Below, in pieces: positions 19,107 through 30,771 of a DNA stretch of 64,000 bases (within the stretch, counting starts at the first letter, position 1; every line of letters begins with the position of its first letter). Origin of the DNA: Roseateles sp. YR242. GTDB taxonomy: Bacteria; Pseudomonadota; Gammaproteobacteria; Burkholderiales; Burkholderiaceae_C. The notes under the pieces are model-generated. The model worked only from the letters and a program-made list of their open reading frames with translations. It had not been told where the DNA came from and did not search any database. The stretch spans positions 62,001 to 126,000 of the forward strand of contig NZ_FOAV01000011.1 in the NCBI RefSeq assembly GCF_900109745.1. The letters are read 5' to 3'. The translations under genes were made by a program, and so were the position numbers.

Positions 19107-20255
19107 ATGGCTGCTTCCACGGACCCTCGACTGGGCCTGGTGGCCGGCGAGGCTTCCGGGGATCTGCTGGCCAGTCTGCTGCTGCAGGCGCTGAAAACGC
19201 GCTGGCCGGGGCTGACCAGTGCCGGCATTGGCGGCCCGAAGCTTCAGGCCCTGGGTTTTGATGCCTGGTGGCCCAGCCACAAGCTCTCCATCTTCGGCTA
19301 TTGGGACGCGCTCAAGAACATCCGCGAGTTGCTGGCCATCCGCCGCCAGCTCGGGGACCGGCTCATCCAGGACCCGCCCTCGGTGTTTGTGGGCGTGGAT
19401 GCGCCGGACTTCAACTTCGGGCTGGAGCAGCGCCTGCGTGAGGCTGGCATCAAGACGGTCCATTTTGTCTGTCCGTCCATCTGGGCCTGGCGGGCGGAGC
19501 GTGTGCACACCATCAAGCGCAGCGCGGACCATGTGCTGTGCCTGTTCCCGTTCGAGCCGGAACTGCTGGAGCGGCATGGCATTGCCGCCACCTATGTGGG
19601 CCATCCGCTGGCTGACAAGATTCCGCTGGAGCCGCCGCGAGATGACGCACGCGCGAGCTTGGGCCTGGGGGCCGATGAGATCGTGGTGGCGGTGCTGCCC
19701 GGCAGCCGGCGCAGCGAACTCCACTACATCTTTCCGCCGCTGCTCGACGCGGCACGTCGCATGGCGGCGCAGCGGCCCGGGCTGCGTTTCCTGGTGCCGG
19801 TGGCGCCGGGTTTGCGTGAACTGGCGCAGGCCTTGGTGAGCGAGCACGGCCACGGCCTGCCGCTGACCTTGCTGGAGGGGCAGGCGCACGAGGCCCTGGC
19901 CGCCTGCGACCTGACTCTGGTGGCCAGTGGCACGGCGACGCTGGAGGCGGCGCTGTTCAAGCGCCCCATGGTCATTGCCTACAAGCTGCACTGGTTCAAT
20001 GCCTGGCGCATGAAGGGCAAGGCCTTGCTGCCCTGGGTGGGGCTGCCCAATGTGCTGGCCCGCGAGACCGTGGTGCCGGAGTGCTTGCAGGATGACTGCA
20101 CGGGCGAGAAGATCGCGCGTGAGGGCCTGGCCTGGCTGGACGACGCACCGCGTCGGGAACGGCTGCGTGAGCGCTTCATCGAGATTCACCAGACGTTGCG
20201 CTGCAATACCGCGCAAAGAGCCGGCGATGCGATCGCAAAAATCCTCGGCACCTGA
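19107..20255 (+). CDS. lpxB: Lipid-A-disaccharide synthase
   Basis: GT19 glycosyltransferase that joins lipid X and UDP-diacylglucosamine at the inner membrane. 382 residues. It opens with [57 protein letters not shown] and [20 protein letters not shown] are characteristic. The last 29 bases overlap the start of rnhB in another frame. Confidence 0.97.
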   Translation: MAASTDPRLGLVAGEASGDLLASLLLQALKTRWPGLTSAGIGGPKLQALGFDAWWPSHKLSIFGYWDALKNIRELLAIRRQLGDRLIQDPPSVFVGVDAPDFNFGLEQRLREAGIKTVHFVCPSIWAWRAERVHTIKRSADHVLCLFPFEPELLERHGIAATYVGHPLADKIPLEPPRDDARASLGLGADEIVVAVLPGSRRSELHYIFPPLLDAARRMAAQRPGLRFLVPVAPGLRELAQALVSEHGHGLPLTLLEGQAHEALAACDLTLVASGTATLEAALFKRPMVIAYKLHWFNAWRMKGKALLPWVGLPNVLARETVVPECLQDDCTGEKIAREGLAWLDDAPRRERLRERFIEIHQTLRCNTAQRAGDAIAKILGT

Positions 20256-20934
20256 GCAACTGGGCCTGGACTGGCAGCGCGACGGCCTGCTGGCCGGCGT
20301 GGATGAGGCGGGCCGCGGCCCGCTGGCTGGCCCGGTGGTGGCCGCTGCCGTCATCCTGGACGACATGCAACCCATCAAGGGTCTGAACGATTCCAAGGTG
20401 CTCAGCGAGAAAAAACGCGAGCAGCTCTACGACGAGATCCGCGCCAAGGCGCTGTGCTTCTGCATTGCCGAGGCGACGGTCGAGGAGATCGACCGCATCA
20501 ACATCCTGCAGGCCACCATGCTGGCGATGCGCCGTGCGGTGGAAGGCCTGCGCCTGACGCCGGCGCAGGTGAAGGTGGATGGCAATCGGCTGCCGGTGCT
20601 GCGCATCCCGTCGGAGGCCATCGTCAAGGGGGATGCCCTGGTGCCGGCCATTTCGGCGGCGTCCATCCTGGCCAAGGTCCATCGCGACCGGCTCTGCCTG
20701 CAGATGCATCAGGCGCACCCGCACTACGGGTTCGACAACCACAAGGGCTACGGCACACCGGAGCACCTGGAGGCGCTGCGCCTGCATGGTGCGAGTGCGT
20801 GGCACCGTACCAGCTTTGCGCCTGTGCGCCAGTGCCTGGAAGGCGTGGTGGCGACCACTGCCATCATCACAGGCGGCACCAGGCCCACAACCATCGTCAC
20901 TTCGGTGACCACCGCGACCGCAGAATTCGAATGA
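20227..20934 (+). CDS. rnhB: Ribonuclease HII
   Basis: Cleaves RNA in RNA-DNA hybrids, including single misincorporated ribonucleotides. 235 residues from ATG20227; upstream codons in this frame overlap lpxB and do not resemble the family. Catalytic motifs: [20 protein letters not shown] with the DE pair, [22 protein letters not shown] (Asp), and [14 protein letters not shown]. The last ~30 residues after APVRQCLEG are Thr-rich and extend beyond the usual RNase HII end. Overlaps lpxB by 29 bp and the next gene by 4 bp. Confidence 0.96.
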   Translation: MRSQKSSAPEQLGLDWQRDGLLAGVDEAGRGPLAGPVVAAAVILDDMQPIKGLNDSKVLSEKKREQLYDEIRAKALCFCIAEATVEEIDRINILQATMLAMRRAVEGLRLTPAQVKVDGNRLPVLRIPSEAIVKGDALVPAISAASILAKVHRDRLCLQMHQAHPHYGFDNHKGYGTPEHLEALRLHGASAWHRTSFAPVRQCLEGVVATTAIITGGTRPTTIVTSVTTATAEFE

Positions 20935-21713
20935 CCACAGGGCCCATCTGGCAAGCCATCACCGCGCGGGACAACGCGCAACTGCAGCGGCTCCGAAAGC
21001 TGGCGCAGGACGCGACGGCCTATCGCAAGATGGGTGGCGTCTGGCTGGAGGGTGACCATCTGGCGCGGGCGGCCCTGCAGCGTGGGCTGCGGCCGGCGCT
21101 GGCGCTGATCACCGATGTGGCGGGGCAGGACGACGCCTTGCACGCACTGGCAGACCAGGCGGCCAAGGTGCTGGTCGTGTCTCCGGCGCTGTTCAAGACG
21201 GTGTCCGGGCTGGAGTCGCCCGCGCAGATCGGCTTTGACCTGCAGTTGCCGCCAGCCATGCGCATGGATGCGAAGGCCGACTCGGTGGTGCTGGACCGGC
21301 TGCAGGATGCCGGTAACGTCGGCACCATCCTGCGCAGTGCCGCGGCGATGGGGTTCCGGCAGGTGCTGGCGATGAAGGGCACCGCCGCGCTGTGGTCACC
21401 CAAGGTCTTGCGGGCTGGCATGGGGGCGCATTTCGGGTTGCGCCTGTTCGAGGGGCTGAGCGTGAGTGACCTGGATGCGTTGCAAGTGCCGCTGCTGGCC
21501 ACCAGCTCCCATACGGACGTGATGCTGCATGAGGCCGCGTTGCCTTCGCCCTGCGCCTGGGTGATGGGCCATGAAGGACAAGGGGTGGATGAGGCTCTGA
21601 TGGCTCGCTGCGCGATGCAAATCGGCATCCCGCAGCCGGGTGGGGAAGAGTCCCTCAATGTCGCCAGTGCTGCATCGATCTGCCTCTACGAATCCGCCCG
21701 CCAGCGCGCGTAG
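20931..21713 (+). CDS. TrmH/SpoU family RNA methyltransferase
   Basis: Predicted 2'-O-methyltransferase of the SPOUT superfamily acting on tRNA or rRNA. 260 residues. An N-terminal substrate-binding L30e-like domain ([20 protein letters not shown]) precedes the knotted domain with motif 1 [20 protein letters not shown], motif 2 [14 protein letters not shown] and motif 3 [20 protein letters not shown]. The start ATG overlaps the rnhB stop (ATGA), so it is translationally coupled. Which nucleotide it modifies cannot be told. A nested palindrome begins at its stop codon. Confidence 0.9.
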   Translation: MTTGPIWQAITARDNAQLQRLRKLAQDATAYRKMGGVWLEGDHLARAALQRGLRPALALITDVAGQDDALHALADQAAKVLVVSPALFKTVSGLESPAQIGFDLQLPPAMRMDAKADSVVLDRLQDAGNVGTILRSAAAMGFRQVLAMKGTAALWSPKVLRAGMGAHFGLRLFEGLSVSDLDALQVPLLATSSHTDVMLHEAALPSPCAWVMGHEGQGVDEALMARCAMQIGIPQPGGEESLNVASAASICLYESARQRA

Positions 21714-21808
21714 GCTCAAAAGCCGCTCACTCGTCGTTGCAAATGCTCGCCGTAGCGCTGCTACGGCTGCGCTTTGCGCCTAGATTGAGCGGCTTTTGAA
21801 CCTACGCG
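21707..21808. repeat. Nested intergenic palindrome at a gene end
   Basis: Outer arms 21707-21729 and 21786-21808 match as an inverted repeat at 22 of 23 positions. The centre is a perfect hairpin GCCGTAGC-GCT-GCTACGGC (21749-21767). The left arm covers the TAG stop codon of the methyltransferase gene. The architecture is shared with 38459-38584. It could act as a terminator or mRNA 3'-end stabiliser. Confidence 0.8.
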
Positions 21809-21931
21809 GTGCTCGTACGACACTTCACACCTCACAACTGGAGGCGCCAGGCTTTCCGAAACACGGCCACGGCTGTGCTTGCGCCTGGATTGAGCGGCTT
21901 TGAACCTGCGCGCTCCCTGCACGACACATCA
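21775..21931. repeat. Two diverged direct copies of a ~55-bp segment
   Basis: Bases from about 21775 (TTGCGCCTAGATTGAGCGGC and onward, through the TACGACACTTCAC end) recur from about 21879 (TTGCGCCTGGATTGAGCGGC) with several substitutions. The first copy contains the right arm of the palindrome above; the second copy looks like a decayed relic. The rest of the 21714-21997 spacer holds no gene. Confidence 0.65.
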
Positions 21932-21997
21932 CTTGTCAGGTGCCACGGTCTTAAATACTCGGTGGGTGTGGGCGAGGGGAAGTCCATGAGGAGACGG

Positions 21998-22885
21998 TCA
22001 GGCCGGCCCTGGTGGCTCGGGTAGGCGCTCACGTATCACCGCGTTGACCTCGGCGCCATAGATCAGCGTGGTCGCGCTGATGTAGAGAAAGACCAGCGTG
22101 GCCACCACGCCCGCGAAACTGCCGTAGATCAGGGCCAACTTGCCAGCACTGCGCAAAGAATAAGAGAGCGTCGCGGCAGACGCCACCCAGAGCGCCGCGC
22201 CCACAATCGCACCCGGCAGCACCGTGCTCAGGCGCTGGCGGACATCCGGCAGCCAGCCGTACACCAGCGCATACAGCACCGTCAGCACCGCAAAGGCCAA
22301 CCCGTAGCGAACACTGTTTCGCAGCCACGGTGTCTCCTGGCCCGCCCCCAGCCCTTTCTCAAGCGCCTGCCAGACATAAGGCATCACAATGACCGAGCTG
22401 AAGGTGGCCAAAATGCCGCCCCCGACCACCACGGTGAACAGCGTCACCTTCAGACGGGCCTTCCAGAACGGCAGGCCTCGCTCGACGCCATACGCCCGAT
22501 TCAGCGCCGTGCGCACCGCCTGCATGCCAGAAGAAGCCGTCCACAAGGTGACAAACAGTCCAATGGCCAGCAGCGCCTGGCTGCGCTGCGCAAGCACCTG
22601 GTTGATCACCGGCTGCATGGCACTGCGCACCAGCGGCGGGGCATACTCCACCACCCGGTTCGCCAACGCAGCGGCGTCCCCGGGCGACCCAATGTAGGCG
22701 GCACCCGCCGAGAGCAGCAGCAACAGCGGGAACATGGACAGCACCGTCGAAAACGCCATGCTGCCCGCCTGGTTCGCACTCTGGTGCAACACGTAATGCT
22801 GCACGGCGCGCAGCAGTACGCCAACCCCGGGCGCACGCAGGGCGACCAGCTGCACTCGCCGCCATCGCCTGCTCAGACGCGGCAT
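21998..22885 (-). CDS. YihY/RbN family inner membrane protein
   Basis: Multi-pass membrane protein of the YihY family (once misassigned as ribonuclease BN); function unknown. About 295 residues from ATG22885, chosen because GGGGG lies about 10 bases upstream of that codon; the frame is open for 49 more codons that look non-coding. Six hydrophobic segments are visible. Family features include NQAGSMAFSTVLSMFPLLLL, TASSGMQAVRTALNRAYGVE and GSFAGVVATLVFLYISATTL. The C-terminus ends just after AEVNAVIRERLP, as usual for the family. Confidence 0.88.
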   Translation of the reverse strand: MPRLSRRWRRVQLVALRAPGVGVLLRAVQHYVLHQSANQAGSMAFSTVLSMFPLLLLLSAGAAYIGSPGDAAALANRVVEYAPPLVRSAMQPVINQVLAQRSQALLAIGLFVTLWTASSGMQAVRTALNRAYGVERGLPFWKARLKVTLFTVVVGGGILATFSSVIVMPYVWQALEKGLGAGQETPWLRNSVRYGLAFAVLTVLYALVYGWLPDVRQRLSTVLPGAIVGAALWVASAATLSYSLRSAGKLALIYGSFAGVVATLVFLYISATTLIYGAEVNAVIRERLPEPPGPA

Positions 22886-23063
22886 GCCGAGTGACCCCCA
22901 GAACGTGATGGCGGATGGGCGGTGGCGCTCAAGGTGCGGACCCGTTGACCTGTTGCGGCCGGAAGGGCATGCGGCGATCCCGATGCCCCCTGCGCCCTCC
23001 ACACCCCTGGCGCGCCCGACGCCCCGGGCCACCCGAAGCGGGTTCTCCCCGGGCGCCAGTGGG

Positions 23064-23885
23064 TCAGTACATCAGCCGGTCGGGCCGAATGTCGCGCAGG
23101 ATGGTGGTGGCGATCTCCTCGATCGACTTGTGGGTCGACGACAGCCAGGAAATGCCCGCTTTCTTCATCATCGTCTCGGCCTCGCGCACTTCGTAATGGC
23201 AGTTCATCAGGTCCGCGTATTTGCTGCCGGGCCGGCGCTCGTTGCGCACCTGGGCCAGACGTTCCGGGTCGATGGTCAGGCCGAAGCATTTCTTCTTGTG
23301 GGGCAGCAGCGGCGTCGGCAGGGCGCCACGCTCAAAGTCTTCCGGGATCAACGGGCAGTTGGCAGCCTTGATGCCGTGCTGCATGGCCAGGTAAAGCGAC
23401 GTGGGCGTCTTGCCGCAGCGGCTCACCCCCACCAGGATCACGTCCGCCGAATCCAGGTTGCGGGCGGACTGGCCGTCGTCATGCGCCAGCGAGAAGTTGA
23501 TCGCCTCGATCCGGTCGTGGTACTCCTGGCTCTTGGCAATGTCCGAGAACCGGCCGACCCGGTGGTTGGACTTCACGCGGAACTCGTCTTCCAGCGGGGC
23601 GATGAAGGTGCCGAACATGTCCAGCACCAGGCCTTCGCAGTGCTGACGCACCACGTTGAGCACCTCTCGATTCACCAAGGTGGCAAAGACCACGGGGCGC
23701 TGTCCTTCCCGGATGCCGGTCTCGTTGATCTCCTTGACCAACTGGTGCGCCTTGTCCGCGTTGTCCACAAAAGGCCGGCGCACATGGCGGGCCTTGACCG
23801 AGAACTGGGCCAGGATGGAGTTACCGAAGGTTTCAGCGGTGATGCCGGTGCCATCCGAGACGAAGTAGACGGTGTGCTGGGTCAT
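23064..23885 (-). CDS. ppsR: Phosphoenolpyruvate synthase regulatory protein (PSRP)
   Basis: Bifunctional kinase/pyrophosphorylase (DUF299) that inactivates PEP synthase by ADP-dependent Thr phosphorylation and reactivates it by Pi-dependent dephosphorylation. 273 residues. The start was set at MTQHTVYFVSDGTGITAETF, the conserved N-terminus. The P-loop GVSRCGKT spans residues 153-160. It is divergent from ppsA, its target, as is common in proteobacteria. The gene ends TILRDIRPDRLMY. Confidence 0.97.
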   Translation of the reverse strand: MTQHTVYFVSDGTGITAETFGNSILAQFSVKARHVRRPFVDNADKAHQLVKEINETGIREGQRPVVFATLVNREVLNVVRQHCEGLVLDMFGTFIAPLEDEFRVKSNHRVGRFSDIAKSQEYHDRIEAINFSLAHDDGQSARNLDSADVILVGVSRCGKTPTSLYLAMQHGIKAANCPLIPEDFERGALPTPLLPHKKKCFGLTIDPERLAQVRNERRPGSKYADLMNCHYEVREAETMMKKAGISWLSSTHKSIEEIATTILRDIRPDRLMY

Positions 23886-24226
23886 GGCGAGCCTATGTCT
23901 GAGGGGCGGGGTGGTTGTCGCGGGGCAGCTGCGAAGGCCGGGAAGCGGGCACGACACATGCCACAGCCGCCCAGAACGGTCCCGCGCAGTCCCCGAACCA
24001 GGGTTTACATCATAGAGGCGCGAACCCGTAGAATCGTCCGCAACTTGCCCCTGCCCATCATGAACGCCCCGCCGCGACGCCCACAAGAATCGACAAGACC
24101 TGTCGCGCGCGCCGTTCTGTCCGCACGCTTTTTCTCCCCGCCGCGCGCCCTTCCCGGCAGCGCCGCCCGGTATGCAAAGTCTGCAGGCCCTGGGGCCCCG
24201 GTTTTTCAACATCACGGAGTTTTCCC
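23886..24226. promoter_or_regulatory. Divergent ppsR/ppsA control region
   Basis: 341 bp without a gene. For ppsA, TTTACA (24005-24010) and TAGAAT (24030-24035) each match sigma-70 boxes at five of six positions, but the spacing is 19 bp, longer than ideal. CGGAG precedes ATG24227. No promoter is evident for ppsR. Confidence 0.4.
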
Positions 24227-26638
<2,412 letters not shown>

Positions 26639-26661
26639 TCGCCGAAACCGGCAGGGAAGAA

Positions 26662-26684
26662 GGGCGGCGTTGCCGCCCTTTTTT
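26662..26684 (+). terminator. Rho-independent terminator of ppsA
   Basis: Perfect 7-bp stem GGGCGGC (26662-26668) / GCCGCCC (26672-26678) with a GTT loop, followed by six T residues (26679-26684). Confidence 0.93.
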
Positions 26685-26768
26685 CGTGACGTATCGAGTA
26701 GACAGGTGGGTCTCCCGCAGGAAACAACCGATGGCGCGCCGCCACCCGCGCGGCGAAGATCCGGGCCC

Positions 26769-28871
26769 ATGCCTGCACCAGGATCCGACCACCCCGGCCA
26801 CCCCGACGCCTTCCGGCGCCAGCTCAACCGCCACTATGCGGCCTACACGGTCGGCCTCATCGTGCTGGTGGCCGTTCTGGGGCTTCTTGAATACTGGGGC
26901 ATGCCCAAGCAATGGCTGGGCTTCAGCTTCCTGCTTCTCACCGTGCTGGTCTATGCCGGTATCGGCATCCTGAGCCGCACCACCGACCCGGTGGAGTATT
27001 ACGTGGCCGGCCGCCGGGTCCCCGCGTTCTACAACGGCATGGCCGCTGGCGCTGACTGGATGAGTGCGGCCTCGTTCCTTGGCATGGCGGGCAGTCTCTA
27101 CCTCTCCGGCTACGGGGGCCTCGCCTTCGTGCTGGGCTGGACCGGTGGCTTCTGCCTGGTGGCGCTGCTGCTGGCGCCCTACCTGCGCCGCTTTGCCCGG
27201 TTCACCATCCCCGACTTCCTGGGGGAACGTTTTGACAGCCGTGCCTTGCGGGTCATGGGCGCGGCGGCCGCCGTGCTGGTCTCGTTCATCTACCTCGTGG
27301 CCCAGATCTATGCGGTGGGCCTCATCACCACGCGCCTGACCGGCCTCACCTTCGAGATTGGTGTCTTCGTCGGCCTTGGGGGCGTGCTGGTGTGCAGCTT
27401 CCTTGGCGGCATGCGTGCGGTCACCTGGACCCAGGTGGCCCAGTACATCATCATGATCCTGGCCTACGTCCTGCCGGTCATGTGGCTCTCCGTCCAGCAG
27501 ACCGGCTGGCCGCTGCCGCAGCTCACGGCCGGCCGGCAGCTCCAGCAGATCACTGCGCGTGAGCAGGTGCTGCTCCACGATCCCAAGGAACTGGAAGTGC
27601 GCGGCATCTACGAGCGCAGCGCCAACGACTACGAGCGCATGGTGGCCGAGCTGCCCCAGTCGCTGGACCTGGAGCGCCAGGCCGCATCGCAGCGCATTGC
27701 CCAGCTCAAGGCCGAAGACGCGCCGCTCGCCCAGATCCAGGCTGCCGAGAAGAGCCGCGCCGCCTTGCCTCGTACCGAAACCCAGGCCCGCGAGGAATGG
27801 GCCTGGGCCGCCCGGCAGCAACACCAGCGCGCCGAGCCCCTGGCCGGCATGCCGCCCCACGCCCAACCCTTTGCCGGCAACCCGGACGGCACGCCGCAGG
27901 AGCGCGAGACCTTCGATCTCGCCAGGCGCAACTTCCTGGCCCTGGTGCTGGTGCTCATGGTGGGCACCGCCGGCCTGCCGCACATCCTCACGCGCTACTA
28001 CACCACCCCGAGCGTTGCCCAGGCCCGCAGTTCGGTCGCGTGGTCGCTCTTCTTCATTGCGTTGCTCTACCTCAGCGCTCCCGCGTTGGCCGTCCTGCTG
28101 AAATATGAGGTGTTCAACCATCTGGTGGGCATGCCCATCGCCGAGCTGCCAGCCTGGGTGCGCCAATGGATGCGTGTGGATCCCACGCTGCTGAGCATCC
28201 AGGATGTCAACCACGATGGGATTCTCCAGCTCGGTGAACTCCGCCTGGGCGGCGACGTCATCATGCTGCTCACCCCCGAGCTGGCCCGGCTGCCCTACGT
28301 GCTGGCCGCCATGGTGGCCGCCGGGGCGCTGGCGGCGGCGCTTTCCACCGCCGACGGCTTGCTGCTGACCATCTCCAGTGCACTTTCGCACGACATCTAC
28401 TACCGCGTGCTGCATCCGACGGCTTCGGCCACCCAGCGCGTCACCATGTCCAAGGCGCTGCTGCTGGCCACGGCGCTCACGGCCGCCGCCGTGGCCACCC
28501 GCAAACCGGCGGACATCCTGCTGCTCGTCTCGGCCGCCTTTTCCCTGGCGGGCGCCAGCCTGGTCCCCGCGCTGGTGGGTGGGATCTTCTGGCGCCGCGC
28601 CAACAAGCAGGGCGCCGGCGCGGCCATGCTGGTCGGCCTGGGGGTGACGGTGTATTACATGATCATCGCCCACCCGGGCCTTCGGCAGGCGCTCGGTCTG
28701 CCTGGCGAACCGCAGCTCTGGTGGGGCATCCAGCCGATGGCCGCGGCCGTGTTCGGCCTGCCCGCCGGTGTGCTGGCGCTGGTGCTGGTCAGCCTGGCCA
28801 CACCGCCGGGCTCGCCTGCGGCCCAGGCCGTACAGCGCCAGCTGCACGAGGTTCCGGGAAGCTCGGCATGA
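26769..28871 (+). CDS. VC_2705-type sodium:solute symporter
   Basis: Inner-membrane symporter of the SSS family, related to acetate permease ActP; substrate unknown, small organic acids being likely. 700 residues from ATG26769. A more 5' TTG in frame lies inside the ppsA terminator and was discarded. About 12-13 hydrophobic helices. Core motifs include GADWMSAASFLGMAGSLYLS, RFTIPDFLGERF and AAALSTADGLLLTISSALSH. Residues about 255-395 form a long hydrophilic Gln/Glu/Arg-rich insertion between helices. Residues 479-490 (DVNHDGILQLGE) fit a canonical EF-hand calcium loop. The small DUF4212 partner often found upstream of such genes is not present. Confidence 0.85.
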   Translation: MPAPGSDHPGHPDAFRRQLNRHYAAYTVGLIVLVAVLGLLEYWGMPKQWLGFSFLLLTVLVYAGIGILSRTTDPVEYYVAGRRVPAFYNGMAAGADWMSAASFLGMAGSLYLSGYGGLAFVLGWTGGFCLVALLLAPYLRRFARFTIPDFLGERFDSRALRVMGAAAAVLVSFIYLVAQIYAVGLITTRLTGLTFEIGVFVGLGGVLVCSFLGGMRAVTWTQVAQYIIMILAYVLPVMWLSVQQTGWPLPQLTAGRQLQQITAREQVLLHDPKELEVRGIYERSANDYERMVAELPQSLDLERQAASQRIAQLKAEDAPLAQIQAAEKSRAALPRTETQAREEWAWAARQQHQRAEPLAGMPPHAQPFAGNPDGTPQERETFDLARRNFLALVLVLMVGTAGLPHILTRYYTTPSVAQARSSVAWSLFFIALLYLSAPALAVLLKYEVFNHLVGMPIAELPAWVRQWMRVDPTLLSIQDVNHDGILQLGELRLGGDVIMLLTPELARLPYVLAAMVAAGALAAALSTADGLLLTISSALSHDIYYRVLHPTASATQRVTMSKALLLATALTAAAVATRKPADILLLVSAAFSLAGASLVPALVGGIFWRRANKQGAGAAMLVGLGVTVYYMIIAHPGLRQALGLPGEPQLWWGIQPMAAAVFGLPAGVLALVLVSLATPPGSPAAQAVQRQLHEVPGSSA

Positions 28872-28921
28872 CGCCTTGAGGCCGACGCAATGCCAGGTGG
28901 ACGGGAGGCCGCCACTTCCGC

Positions 28922-28927
28922 TAGAAT
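28922..28927 (+). promoter_or_regulatory. Candidate -10 element for the rpsF operon
   Basis: TAGAAT in the context ccgcTAGAATcgcgggctc, 80 bp before rpsF, matches the -10 consensus at five of six. No clear -35 is present at the right distance. Confidence 0.35.
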
Positions 28928-29006
28928 CGCGGGCTCACCTTGCCGGACCCAGGACTTGACGCTGGGGTTCGGCTTTCAGACTCTCTGAAACCCGCAAGGA
29001 GTATTT

Positions 29007-29369
29007 ATGCGTCACTATGAGATCGTTCTGCTGATCCATCCGGATCAAAGCGAACAAGTTCCGGCCATGCTGGAACGCTACAAGGGCCTGGTCACCAACG
29101 GTGGTGGCAAGGTGCATCGCGTGGAAGACTGGGGCCGCCGTCAACTGGCCTACATGATCCAGAAGCTGGCGAAGGCGCACTATCTGTGCCTGAACATCGA
29201 GGCGTCCAAGGAAATCCTGGCCGAACTCGAAACCGGTTTCCGCTTCAACGACGCCGTGCTGCGTCACCTGACCGTTGCCAAGGACAAGGCGGAAACCGCT
29301 CCCTCGGTGATGATGAAGGCTGTTGAGCGCGAAGAAGCCCGCAAGGCTCCCCAAGAAGCGTCCGCCTGA
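29007..29369 (+). CDS. rpsF: 30S ribosomal protein S6
   Basis: Small-subunit protein that binds S18. 120 residues, starting [20 protein letters not shown] behind a strong AAGGAG. Family motifs [20 protein letters not shown] and [10 protein letters not shown] are intact. It heads the rpsF-priB-rpsR-rplI operon. Confidence 0.98.
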   Translation: MRHYEIVLLIHPDQSEQVPAMLERYKGLVTNGGGKVHRVEDWGRRQLAYMIQKLAKAHYLCLNIEASKEILAELETGFRFNDAVLRHLTVAKDKAETAPSVMMKAVEREEARKAPQEASA

Positions 29370-29445
29370 ACTGGCCGGCGCGAATCCTGAAGTTTGTATT
29401 TCTGAATCAGTCGCTCGCTGAGCGCAGATTCCAGGCTCCTGCAGC

Positions 29446-29754
29446 ATGAACCCGTTGGCTGACCCTGTGGCTAACCAACTGGTCTTACGCGCAAGAGTCC
29501 AGGAACTCGCCGCGATCCGCTACACCCCCGCCGGCCTTCCGGCCCTGGACCTGATGCTCACGCATGAGTCCCAGGTCGAAGAAGCCGGGGCCCGCCGCAA
29601 GGTGGCCCTGGACATCAAGGCGGTGGCCGTGGGAGAGATCGTCAAGCGGGTGCAGGCGCTGGGCCTGATGGAAGAGGCGGTGTTCACCGGTTTTCTTTCG
29701 GCACAGCGGCAAGGTCGGGGCACGGTGTTTCATATCACCGGCCTGGTCCACTGA
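29446..29754 (+). CDS. priB: Primosomal replication protein N (PriB)
   Basis: Single OB-fold protein of the PriA-PriB-DnaT restart primosome. 102 residues, matching the usual length. Visible features are VLRARVQELAAIRYTPAGLP, LDLMLTHESQVEEAG and a C-terminus ending GTVFHITGLVH. Located between rpsF and rpsR as in most beta- and gammaproteobacteria. No clear Shine-Dalgarno precedes it, so coupling to rpsF translation is likely. Confidence 0.95.
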   Translation: MNPLADPVANQLVLRARVQELAAIRYTPAGLPALDLMLTHESQVEEAGARRKVALDIKAVAVGEIVKRVQALGLMEEAVFTGFLSAQRQGRGTVFHITGLVH

Positions 29755-29821
29755 TCAGTGCACTGGCTTCCCACAGGATTTGCGCATCGTTTTATCTGGA
29801 TAGATTCGTAAAGAGGTCAAT

Positions 29822-30112
29822 ATGCCCCCGCCACGTGGTAAAGGTCGGTTCTCCAAGGACCGCAAGCCCAAGCGTAACCAACAATCGCTGCTGTTCCGTC
29901 GCAAGCGTTTCTGCCGCTTCACCGTCGCCGGTGTTGAGCAGATCGACTACAAGGACGTCGACACGCTGCGCGATTTCATCAGCGAAAACGGCAAGATCGT
30001 GCCGGCTCGCCTGACGGGCACGCGCGCCTTCTATCAGCGTCAGCTGTCGGTCGCCATCAAGCGCGCCCGCTTCCTGGCCCTGGTGCCTTACAGCGACCAG
30101 CACAAGGTCTGA
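29822..30112 (+). CDS. rpsR: 30S ribosomal protein S18
   Basis: Small-subunit platform protein and partner of S6. 96 residues; [20 protein letters not shown], the [20 protein letters not shown] core and [14 protein letters not shown] are diagnostic. AAAGAGG precedes the ATG. 10 bp separates it from rplI. Confidence 0.98.
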   Translation: MPPPRGKGRFSKDRKPKRNQQSLLFRRKRFCRFTVAGVEQIDYKDVDTLRDFISENGKIVPARLTGTRAFYQRQLSVAIKRARFLALVPYSDQHKV

Positions 30113-30122
30113 GGAGTTAGCC

Positions 30123-30575
30123 ATGCAAGTGATCCTGCTTGAAAAAGTGGCCAACCTCGGCGGCCTGGGCGATGTCGTCAAGGTCAAGGACGGCTACGCA
30201 CGTAACTTCCTGATCCCGACTCGCCGCGCTCGTCGTGCGACCGAATCGGCCATCAAGGAATTCGAAGCCAAGCGCGTCGAACTGGAAAAGGCTGCTGCTG
30301 AAAAGCTGACCGCCGCCCAGGCTGTTGGCGAGCAACTGAACGGCAAGACCGTCACCATCAGCCAAAAGGCCGGTGTGGATGGCCGTCTGTTCGGTTCCGT
30401 CACCAATGCTGACATCGCTGACGCCCTGACCAAGTCCGGCATCGCCGTGGTCAAGTCGCAAGTGCGTCTGCCCAACGGTCCGCTGAAGACCGTCGGTGAG
30501 TTCACCGTGAACGTGGCCCCCCACACCGATGTGGTGGCCGACGTGACCGTGCAGATCGTCGCCGAAGCCGAGTAA
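30123..30575 (+). CDS. rplI: 50S ribosomal protein L9
   Basis: Large-subunit protein that binds 23S rRNA domain V with its N-domain. 150 residues. [20 protein letters not shown] and [13 protein letters not shown] form the N-domain. A long Lys/Glu/Ala helix follows, then the C-domain ([16 protein letters not shown]). Last gene of the rpsF operon; GAGG lies just before the ATG. Confidence 0.98.
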   Translation: MQVILLEKVANLGGLGDVVKVKDGYARNFLIPTRRARRATESAIKEFEAKRVELEKAAAEKLTAAQAVGEQLNGKTVTISQKAGVDGRLFGSVTNADIADALTKSGIAVVKSQVRLPNGPLKTVGEFTVNVAPHTDVVADVTVQIVAEAE

Positions 30576-30658
30576 TCCATGCTCGCGCGAGTGTGGCTTG
30601 TCCACGCTCGCAAACCCTGTTGGCGCGGCTCGCGAGGGCTGCAACGATAGGTCAAACG

Positions 30659-30696
30659 AAAGCCGACAGCTGAGAAGCCGTCGGCTTTCGGCTTTT
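30659..30696 (+). terminator. Terminator of the rpsF-rplI operon
   Basis: AAAGCCGAC (30659-30667) pairs with GTCGGCTTT (30680-30688) across a 12-nt loop, followed by CGGCTTTT. A second imperfect hairpin (CGAGTGTGG / CCACGCTCG, about 30588-30610) precedes it. Confidence 0.75.
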
Positions 30697-30707
30697 CAGG
30701 GCGGAGG

Positions 30708-30771
30708 TTGTCCACCGGATGTCCTCGGCTCTCCAGAGCTTTCCCACGGCTTTCCCACAGGTTTGTCCACA
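30708..30771 (+). promoter_or_regulatory. DnaA-box-like cluster upstream of dnaB
   Basis: TTGTCCACC (30708-30716), TTTCCCACG (30740-30748), TTTCCCACA (30751-30759) and TTGTCCACA (30763-30771) lie in the 64 bp before dnaB. The last matches the DnaA box TTATCCACA at eight of nine positions and ends on the A of the dnaB start codon. The other three are weaker. Confidence 0.4.

Noticed and set aside
26731-26973. ATG26731 behind AGGAAA, 81-codon frame
   Set aside because: Lies out of frame over the symporter start; the Pro/Ser/Thr-rich translation matches no family, while the symporter frame is clearly coding.
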